63,539 bases of DNA from Streptomyces sp. CoH27 (GTDB lineage: Bacteria > Actinomycetota > Actinomycetes > Streptomycetales > Streptomycetaceae), in NCBI RefSeq assembly GCF_020181035.1, contig NZ_JAIQYY010000001.1, positions 316,677 through 380,215 of the forward strand, read 5' to 3'. Below, piece after piece: positions 57,945 through 63,539 of the stretch (positions are counted from its first letter, which is position 1; each line of letters begins with the position of its first letter). The translations under genes were made by a program, and so were the position numbers. Under the pieces are notes generated by a model. The model saw only the letters and a program-made list of their open reading frames with translations. It made no database searches and had not been told where the DNA came from.

Positions 57945-58786
57945 GCGCCCTGACCACCGCCGAGCCCGAGGCACCTGCCTCCGCTCCCGCCCGCCCCGCC
58001 TACCGGGTCACCGGCCGGCGCGTGCTCTCCTCGGAGTGGTCCAAGCTGTGGACGCTGCGGTCGACCTGGATCACCCTCGGGCTGGCCCTGCTGTTCCTGG
58101 TCGCGTTCGGGCTGATCGCCTCCGCCCGCTACAAGTCCAACATCGACTCGGGCCACCACATGGACGGTGACTTCGCCCACTCCACCGCCGTCAGCCTGTC
58201 CCTCTTCGGCACGCACTTCGCCCAGCTGGCCCTCGGCGTCCTCGGTGTGCTCGTCACGGCCGGGGAGTACTCGACCGGCATGATCAGGTCGACGCTCGCC
58301 GCCGTACCGCGCCGGCTGCCCGTGCTGTGGTCCAAGGCGGCCGTCTACGGGCTGGTCGCACTCGTCGTCGCGACCCTCGGCGCGTTCATCACGTTCGGGA
58401 TCGGGAGCCAGATCGTCTCCGGCACCCCCGCCGCCCTGGGCTTCTCCCACGCGGGAGTCCTGCGCAGCCTGCTGGGCGCCGGGCTCTACCTCGGCCTGGT
58501 CGGCGTGATCGGCACCGCCCTCGGCGCGCTGCTGCGCTCCGTGGCCGGCGGGATCTCCGTGCTCGTGGCGACGCTGATGCTGATCCCCGGCCTGATCTCG
58601 CTCCTGCCCAGCTCCTGGCAGGACAACATCAGCCCCTACCTGCCGAGCAACGCCGGTGAGTCGATCTTCGCTCTGACGCACGACTCCACCACGCTCTCGC
58701 CGACGGCCGGTCTGCTGGTCTTCCTCGGCTGGACCGCACTCGCCCTGGCCGGAGCCGCGTACCGGCTGGTGCGCAGCGACGTGTGA
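57941..58786 (+). CDS. ABC-2 type transporter permease
   Basis: A 281-residue membrane protein with six helices (WITLGLALLFLVAFGLIASA, LALGVLGVLVTAGEYSTGMI, YLGLVGVIGTALGALLRSV). The ATG overlaps the ATPase stop (ATGA). The EYSTGMIRSTLAAVPRR segment is typical of actinobacterial ABC-2 permeases. It passes the substrate across the membrane with the ATPase before it. Confidence 0.92.
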   Translation: MSALTTAEPEAPASAPARPAYRVTGRRVLSSEWSKLWTLRSTWITLGLALLFLVAFGLIASARYKSNIDSGHHMDGDFAHSTAVSLSLFGTHFAQLALGVLGVLVTAGEYSTGMIRSTLAAVPRRLPVLWSKAAVYGLVALVVATLGAFITFGIGSQIVSGTPAALGFSHAGVLRSLLGAGLYLGLVGVIGTALGALLRSVAGGISVLVATLMLIPGLISLLPSSWQDNISPYLPSNAGESIFALTHDSTTLSPTAGLLVFLGWTALALAGAAYRLVRSDV

Positions 58787-60108
58787 CCGCGCTGCACCAT
58801 GGTCGGGTGACACCCTTGACGACCACGACCACCACCGACGACGTCAGCGGCATGGGACCGCTGGTCGCCCGGCTGTCCCGGGGCGGCCAGCGGCTGCGCC
58901 AGGCCGACGCCGCCCATCCCTGGGTGCTGGACACCGCGGTGGTGGTCGTCGTCTTCCTGCTGTTCTGCCTGCCCGACCTGGCACACGGGCACGCCGGAGA
59001 CCACGACGGCCCCCGCCGCCTGCGGCTCGCCTTCACCCAGCTTCCCCCGGCGGGCATGCTGGCCTTCCAGGCGGGGCTCGTGCTGCCCCTGCTGTGGCGG
59101 CGGCGCAGACCCATGGCGGCCTTCGGCGTCATCGCGGCCGTGTTCATCGCGCAGTGGTCCCTGGGCACGGTACTGCGCGCGGACGTCGCCCTGTTCATCG
59201 CCCTGTACAGCCTGGCCCTGCACGGCAGCCTGCGGCAGCTGCCGTGGGCCTGCGGGGTCATGGCGGCCGGGATGACCCTGGTCGCGGTGCGCGCGGCGGC
59301 GGCGGTGTCCGTCTGGGACGCGCTGTTCTTCCTGCTCAGCACCACGATCGCGGCCCTGGCGCTCGGGCTGATGGTTCGCATCCGCCGGGCCCAGCTCGCC
59401 GGACTGCGGGAGCGCGCCGCCCGCCTGGAGATCGAGCGCGACCAGCGCAGCAGGCTCGCGACCGCCGCCGAACGCACCCGGGTGGCCCGCGAGATGCACG
59501 ACATCGTCGGACACAACCTGTCCGTGATGATCACCCTCGCCGACGCCGGCGTGTACGCCACGGACACGGCCCCCGAACGCGGCAAGGAGGCCCTGCGGCT
59601 CATCGGGGACACCGGCAGGATGGCCCTCGGTGAGCTGCGGCGCGTGCTCGGCGTGCTCCGCGAGGACCCGGACGGCCCCGCCAAGGCGCCGCAGCTCAGT
59701 CCGCAGCCCGGCATCGCCGACGTCGAGACGCTGTGCGATGGTGTGCGCACAGCCGGCCTGGAGGTCGTCTACCGGACCGTGGGCGAGGTGGACGCCCTCG
59801 ACAGCGGGGTGCAGCTGACGGTCTACCGCATCGTCCAGGAGGCCCTCACGAACACCCTGAAGCACGCCGGCGCCGACACCCGGGTGACGCTGTCGGTGGT
59901 CGTCGAGGACTCCCGGCTGAGCATCCGGGTCCGGGACAACGGCCCCGGCGCGCGCCCGGGACCGCCGAACGAGGAAGGACACGGCCTGGTGGGCATGCGA
60001 GAGAGAGCGGCACTCTACGGCGGGCACGTCAGCGCCGGACCCGCCGCGGGCGGCGGCTGGGCCGTGGAGGCCGTCCTCGACCTGACGCCCCAGGGCGGTG
60101 CCCGGTGA
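58783..60108 (+). CDS. Sensor histidine kinase (DesK/NarX-like)
   Basis: A 441-residue kinase if it starts at the GTG at 58783, which overlaps the permease stop; a GTG at 58807 is an alternative. Five to six membrane helices fill residues 40-200. The HisKA_3 box has His239 in VAREMHDIVGHNLSVM. The ATPase domain has LTNTLKHAG, VRDNGPGARPG and GLVGMRERAALYGG. With the LuxR-type regulator it forms a two-component system probably controlling the ABC genes before it. Confidence 0.92.
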   Translation: MTALHHGRVTPLTTTTTTDDVSGMGPLVARLSRGGQRLRQADAAHPWVLDTAVVVVVFLLFCLPDLAHGHAGDHDGPRRLRLAFTQLPPAGMLAFQAGLVLPLLWRRRRPMAAFGVIAAVFIAQWSLGTVLRADVALFIALYSLALHGSLRQLPWACGVMAAGMTLVAVRAAAAVSVWDALFFLLSTTIAALALGLMVRIRRAQLAGLRERAARLEIERDQRSRLATAAERTRVAREMHDIVGHNLSVMITLADAGVYATDTAPERGKEALRLIGDTGRMALGELRRVLGVLREDPDGPAKAPQLSPQPGIADVETLCDGVRTAGLEVVYRTVGEVDALDSGVQLTVYRIVQEALTNTLKHAGADTRVTLSVVVEDSRLSIRVRDNGPGARPGPPNEEGHGLVGMRERAALYGGHVSAGPAAGGGWAVEAVLDLTPQGGAR

Positions 60109-60773
60109 CCACCGTGCTCGTCGTGGACGACCAGCCGCTGCAGCGCTTCGCTTTCCGGATGCTCCTCGACGCCGTGCCCGAGACGGAGGTCGTCGGCGAG
60201 GCGGCGCACGGCGCCGAGGCCGTCCGCAAGGCCGCCGAACTGCGGCCCGACGTCGTCCTGATGGACGTCCGCATGCCCGGCATGGACGGCATCGAGGCCA
60301 CCCGCCGGATCACCGCCGCCGGCGCCCGCTCCCGTGTCCTCGTGCTGACCACCTTCGACCTGGACGAGTACGTCCACGCCGCGCTGCGCGCCGGAGCCAG
60401 CGGCTTCCTGCTGAAGGACGCGCGCCCCGAGGAACTCCTCGCCGGGATCCGCGCCGTCGCCGCCGGCGACGCCGTGATCGCCCCGTCCCTGACCCGCCGT
60501 CTCCTCGACGAGTTCGCCCGCTACGGCCCTGTGCACGGCGCCGACGGCACCGACGACGCGCGGCTGCGCTCCCTCACCGACCGCGAGCGCGAGATCCTCG
60601 TCGCCATCGGCAGGGGCTGGACCAACGGCGAGATCGCCGCCCGCTTCGTCCTGTCCGAGTCCACGGTCAAGACCCACGTCGGCCGCGTGCTGGCCAAGAT
60701 CGGTGCCCGCGACCGCGTCCAGGCCGTGATCTTCGCCTACGACCAGGGCCTCGCCCGCCCGAACGCCGGGTGA
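60105..60773 (+). CDS. LuxR/NarL-type response regulator
   Basis: A 222-residue regulator starting at the GTG at 60105, overlapping the kinase stop (GTGA). The receiver domain has VLVVDDQPLQR and phospho-acceptor Asp54 in VVLMDVRMPG, with LTTFDLDEYV and ASGFLLKDARPEELL. The HTH is LTDREREILVAIGRGWTNGE and SESTVKTHVGRVLAKIGARD. It pairs with the kinase before it and probably activates the ABC operon. Confidence 0.93.
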   Translation: MTTVLVVDDQPLQRFAFRMLLDAVPETEVVGEAAHGAEAVRKAAELRPDVVLMDVRMPGMDGIEATRRITAAGARSRVLVLTTFDLDEYVHAALRAGASGFLLKDARPEELLAGIRAVAAGDAVIAPSLTRRLLDEFARYGPVHGADGTDDARLRSLTDREREILVAIGRGWTNGEIAARFVLSESTVKTHVGRVLAKIGARDRVQAVIFAYDQGLARPNAG

Positions 60774-60842
60774 CGCCGGGCGCAGCCGGCCGGACCCGAA
60801 CCGCCCCTGCTACCTGGGCGGTGCACGGCGGCTCGCGAGGGT

Positions 60843-61100
60843 TCAGTCCTCTGCGGCGAGGCGGTCGAGCCACGCGTGGAGCAGATGCCGTCCGGCGTCG
60901 CTGAGGACGGTCTGTTCGGGCAGTGTGGCGCGCAGGGCGCGGGCGGCGCCGGCCGGGCCCGCCTCCCGTACGGCGGGCTCCTGGTGCGTGATGGCGGTGA
61001 CCATCGCCTCCCGCAGCGCGGTCAGCAGCGCGTAAACCAGCCAATTCCCTTACCGCGGTGGGTAGTTCAGGCAGCGGGACGGCACCGGCGCGGACGCCGG
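60843..61100 (-). pseudogene. Fragment of an unidentified gene, possibly frameshifted
   Basis: One minus frame from about 61038 to the stop at 60843 reads WLVYALLTALREAMVTAITHQ, then RALRATLPEQTVLSDAGRHL and LLHAWLDRLAAED, with good codon bias. A second frame just upstream (to about 61100) reads AVPLPELPTAVRELAG, which may be its continuation before a shift near 61040. No start is clear and I recognise no family. The rest of the spacer 60774-61229 holds no gene. Confidence 0.35.
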
Positions 61101-61229
61101 GATTCCGGGGTGTGTGACGGCACGTGAAACATGCACGCTACATGGAGTCCCTTGGTGGTTTTCGGCCGGAGTGGGAGCCACCCCTTCCCCTTACGCCACA
61201 CGAGGCGAACGATGTGCGGGGGCACCACT

Positions 61230-62567
61230 TCACCGTGCGACGTCGCTGAGCACACCACTGACGTTCAGGACCTCGTGACACTGCGTCGCCTGCCGGCCGG
61301 TGGCCGGTGTCCCCGGCTTCGCGCACGTCACGTTCATGGTGACGGTGGCGTCCTCGGGGATCTTGATGGGGGTGACCCAGTGATAGTCCTGGTTGCGGAA
61401 GGTCTCCAGCGCGATCGTGGTGATCTTCCGGTCGCCGAAGGTGATGGTCATGACCCCCTCGTCGCCCTGGAAATTGGCGACGACGATATCGGTGATGCCG
61501 AAGATCTTGCCCTTGGGGACCACATAGGTGCCGGTCTTGTCCGCCCCACCCGAGGTCTGTACGTCGATCGTGGCCGAACTCTGCTGCCCGGCTCCGGCCG
61601 CCGTGCCGTCGGGGCCGTCGCCTCCGGCGCCCGGTGCCGTGTTCGTGCCCTGGCCGCCCTGCCGGGAACCGGTGCCGGTACCCGTGCCGGTGCCGGTCCC
61701 CGGGGACTGCCCGTTCCGGCTCCCGCCGGGGGTTGTCGGGCGGGGCTGGACCACCTCGTCGGCCGCCTGCTTGGCGGCGCTGCGCACCGCCGGGCGGACC
61801 AGTGCGAACCAGGCCACGATCAGCGCGATCAGGGCCGCGAGCAGCGCCAGCAGCCACTTCGGGAAGACGGGGATCTGGACGAACTCCGCCTCCAGCGACG
61901 GCCGTACGGCGGTCCCGGGCCGCTCGGCCTCCTCCTCCGCCTCGCTGTCGCCGACGCCCACGGTGAACGGCCAGACCACCGGCTTGCCGAACCAGACCGG
62001 CCTGCCGGTGCGCACCCGCAGCCGGGTCTCCGCCGACTCGCCGGGTTCCAGGGCCAGTTCGGCGGGGGTGAAGCCGAACTTCAGCTCCTCGCCGGGCTGT
62101 TCCGGACTGAAGCTCACTCGGGCCGGGGTGTTGCCCTCGTTGCGCACCGCCAGCCGGTAGCGGCCGCGCAGCCAGCCGCGCCGACGACGGGGAAGCAGTT
62201 CGGTGCGCAGCTCGTGGAACGCCTCGATGTGCACGGTGGTCTCGGGCACCGTCACGGACTCGGGGCGCTCTGCCGGCAACACCCGTACGCCCAGCGGCAC
62301 ATCACCCGCGCGCACGTGCGGGGAGCGCGGCGGGGCCAGCTGGATGGTCACCGTCTCGGAGGTCCCGGGGTAGAGCGAGACCCGTTCGGGTTCCACGGTG
62401 GTCCAGGAGGCGCAGTCGCCCACGACCTCCAGGGTGTACGCCTCGACGATGTCGCTGTCGTTGCGGACGGTCAGGCTCGTGGCGGCGGTACCGCCCGGCG
62501 TCACCGTCACGGCGGGGATGTCGAGGCCGGGCGCCCCGGGTCCGGAAGAGGCTGCAGATGGCGTCAC
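61230..62567 (-). CDS. Membrane-anchored protein with Ig-like/COG1470-type repeats
   Basis: About 445 residues. The likely start is a GTG at 62567 (TPSAASSG); a GTG at 62600 is possible and neither has a good ribosome site. The N-terminal 240 residues have two beta-sandwich-like domains (VTPGGTAATSLTVRNDSDIV, RYRLAVRNEGNTPARVSFSP), then one membrane helix (WLLALLAALIALIVAWFALV), a Gly/Thr repeat linker and a C-terminal beta domain (GTYVVPKGKIFGITDIVVAN). It is annotated as a hydrolytic protein in relatives without shown activity. It diverges from a LuxR gene. Confidence 0.75.
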   Translation of the reverse strand: MTPSAASSGPGAPGLDIPAVTVTPGGTAATSLTVRNDSDIVEAYTLEVVGDCASWTTVEPERVSLYPGTSETVTIQLAPPRSPHVRAGDVPLGVRVLPAERPESVTVPETTVHIEAFHELRTELLPRRRRGWLRGRYRLAVRNEGNTPARVSFSPEQPGEELKFGFTPAELALEPGESAETRLRVRTGRPVWFGKPVVWPFTVGVGDSEAEEEAERPGTAVRPSLEAEFVQIPVFPKWLLALLAALIALIVAWFALVRPAVRSAAKQAADEVVQPRPTTPGGSRNGQSPGTGTGTGTGTGSRQGGQGTNTAPGAGGDGPDGTAAGAGQQSSATIDVQTSGGADKTGTYVVPKGKIFGITDIVVANFQGDEGVMTITFGDRKITTIALETFRNQDYHWVTPIKIPEDATVTMNVTCAKPGTPATGRQATQCHEVLNVSGVLSDVAR

Positions 62568-62824
62568 GGCACGACCGTAGAGCCGGCACCGAAGTGTCAC
62601 GAGAGGTGCGAGGGCAACATCCGGGCAGTGGACATGCCCCCAGCGGTCACCGCCAACTCAGCTGAATGGACGGCCCGTTGAGCGGATCCGGCGCGGCGCG
62701 TGGTCCGCCGGCCGGGGATCGTCGCCCGTCCCGCGCGCCTCCTTGGCCCCGTACGTCTCTCTCCGCTCTTCTCGTCATGAAACAGGTACTCAGTATGTCC
62801 GGCTCCGTGAAGGAGAACCCGCTC

Positions 62825-63517
62825 ATGGCCGCCCGCACACCCCGCGCGACCAATCCCCCCGTGACCACGCACCGAGCCGCCCCCGAGGAACGGCCACACC
62901 GGGTGTCCGTCGCGGTCTACGCCCAGGACCTGGTGCTGCGCATCGGTGTCGTCCACCAGCTGCGCCAGCGCCCGGAGGTGGAGCTTCTCGACGAGGCCGA
63001 GGCGGACCGGGCGCGGACGTCGCTCGTGGTCGTCGACGCCGTGGACGACGACGTCATAGCCCTGCTGCAACGGTTGCAGCGCAATGCCGGGACCCGCACC
63101 GGGCTCGTGGTCGGCACGTTCGAGTCCGCGGCGCTGCAGCGGGTGATCGAGTGCGGTGTCGCCGCGGTGCTGCGGCGTGCCGAGGCGGACCAGGACCGGC
63201 TGCTGCATCTGGTGCTCGCGATGGCCAAGGGCGAGGGGGTGCTCCCGGGTGACCTGCTGGGCAAGTTACTCACCCATGTGGGCGGTCTGCAGCGGTCGGC
63301 GCTCGATCCGCGCGGCCTGACCCTGTCCACGCTGACCGCACGCGAGGCGGACATGCTGCGTCTGGTGGCGGAGGGGTTCGACACCACCGAGATCGCGCAG
63401 AAGACCGCGTACTCCGAGCGGACCGTCAAGAACGTGCTGCACGAGATCACCACCCGGCTGCAACTGCGCAACCGCGCCCACGCGGTGGGCTACGCGCTGC
63501 GCAACGGACTGATCTGA
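62825..63517 (+). CDS. LuxR-type regulator with a TTA codon
   Basis: A 230-residue regulator. The ATG at 62825 is chosen for AAGGAG 9 bases upstream. The N-terminus is a receiver-like domain (VAVYAQDLVLRIGVVHQL, LVVVDAVDDDV) without a clear acid pocket. The HTH is LTAREADMLRLVAEGFDTTE and YSERTVKNVLHEITTRLQL. Codon 148 is TTA (63266-63268), so it may need the bldA leucyl-tRNA. It diverges from the Ig-like membrane protein gene, its likely target. No kinase is near. Confidence 0.88.
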   Translation: MAARTPRATNPPVTTHRAAPEERPHRVSVAVYAQDLVLRIGVVHQLRQRPEVELLDEAEADRARTSLVVVDAVDDDVIALLQRLQRNAGTRTGLVVGTFESAALQRVIECGVAAVLRRAEADQDRLLHLVLAMAKGEGVLPGDLLGKLLTHVGGLQRSALDPRGLTLSTLTAREADMLRLVAEGFDTTEIAQKTAYSERTVKNVLHEITTRLQLRNRAHAVGYALRNGLI

Positions 63518-63539
63518 CAGGCCGGTTCACCGCCGGGGG

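Overview
This window looks like part of a Streptomyces (or close actinomycete) chromosome. The GC content is very high, third positions are strongly GC-biased, GTG starts and 4-bp GTGA/ATGA gene overlaps are common, and TTA leucine codons are nearly absent: I found only two in frame. Gene families such as TerD, M55 peptidase, a DinB-like mycothiol-type protein, a GH35/LacI sugar unit and YncE/phosphoesterase fusions fit that group. I saw no rRNA, tRNA, CRISPR array, insertion sequence or prophage. About 60 genes are supported. Several are broken genes or short gene remnants, as is common in accessory chromosome regions.

Layout. (1) 1-9.7 kb: a tautomerase-like gene behind a palindromic operator, a DUF4157 (eCIS-core) protein, a minus-strand operon of ABC ATPase, ABC permease and beta-propeller/phosphoesterase, then 3-hydroxyisobutyryl-CoA hydrolase with the last 37 codons of a lost acyl-CoA dehydrogenase. 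(2) 9.8-19.9 kb: a phosphotransferase remnant, a 1362-residue CHAT-domain protease-like protein carrying a TTA (bldA-type) codon, a DUF885 protein, an M55 peptidase, an HSL-type hydrolase and a secreted beta-propeller. (3) 20-28.5 kb: a 5-oxoproline locus. It has pxpABC plus the large ATP-dependent 5-oxoprolinase on one strand and DUF969/DUF979 membrane proteins plus pyroglutamyl peptidase on the other, with twin palindromes between them. (4) 28.5-33.1 kb: PAP2 phosphatase, a GntR/MFS pair, a TMEM175 remnant and a flavin-dependent monooxygenase. (5) 33.2-37.0 kb: a persulfide (sulfane sulfur) detoxification regulon with a CstB-like dioxygenase/rhodanese, a frameshifted rhodanese, a TauE exporter, a CstR-type repressor and a rhodanese-DUF2892 protein, with three matching operators.

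(6) 37.2-45.2 kb: a flavoprotein and then an envelope group: BlaI-type repressor with M56 peptidase, diverging from an MGDG-synthase-like glycosyltransferase, two NodB polysaccharide deacetylases, a DedA protein and a PIG-V-like mannosyltransferase. CTAC...GTAG dyads stand in front of the glycosyltransferase/blaI promoters and of dedA. (7) 45.2-48.3 kb: lytic transglycosylase-like protein, TatA, TerD and a KAP-family P-loop NTPase, all on the minus strand. (8) 48.9-52.1 kb: TetR/SnoaL divergent pair with two palindromes, a CHMI-family tautomerase, a DinB-like protein and an MBL hydrolase. (9) 52.2-56.8 kb: an MFS transporter, a GH35 beta-galactosidase (one-base frameshift in a G run) and a LacI regulator, with a LacI-type operator at the promoter. 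(10) 57-63.5 kb: ABC ATPase/permease/histidine kinase/response regulator operon, a gene fragment, a membrane protein with Ig-like repeats, and a LuxR regulator with the second TTA codon.

The most coherent systems are the CstR-type persulfide regulon, the BlaI-M56 envelope regulon and the doubled 5-oxoproline pathway. Regulatory assignments rest on palindromes and gene position read by eye, and family calls on motif recognition without database searches.
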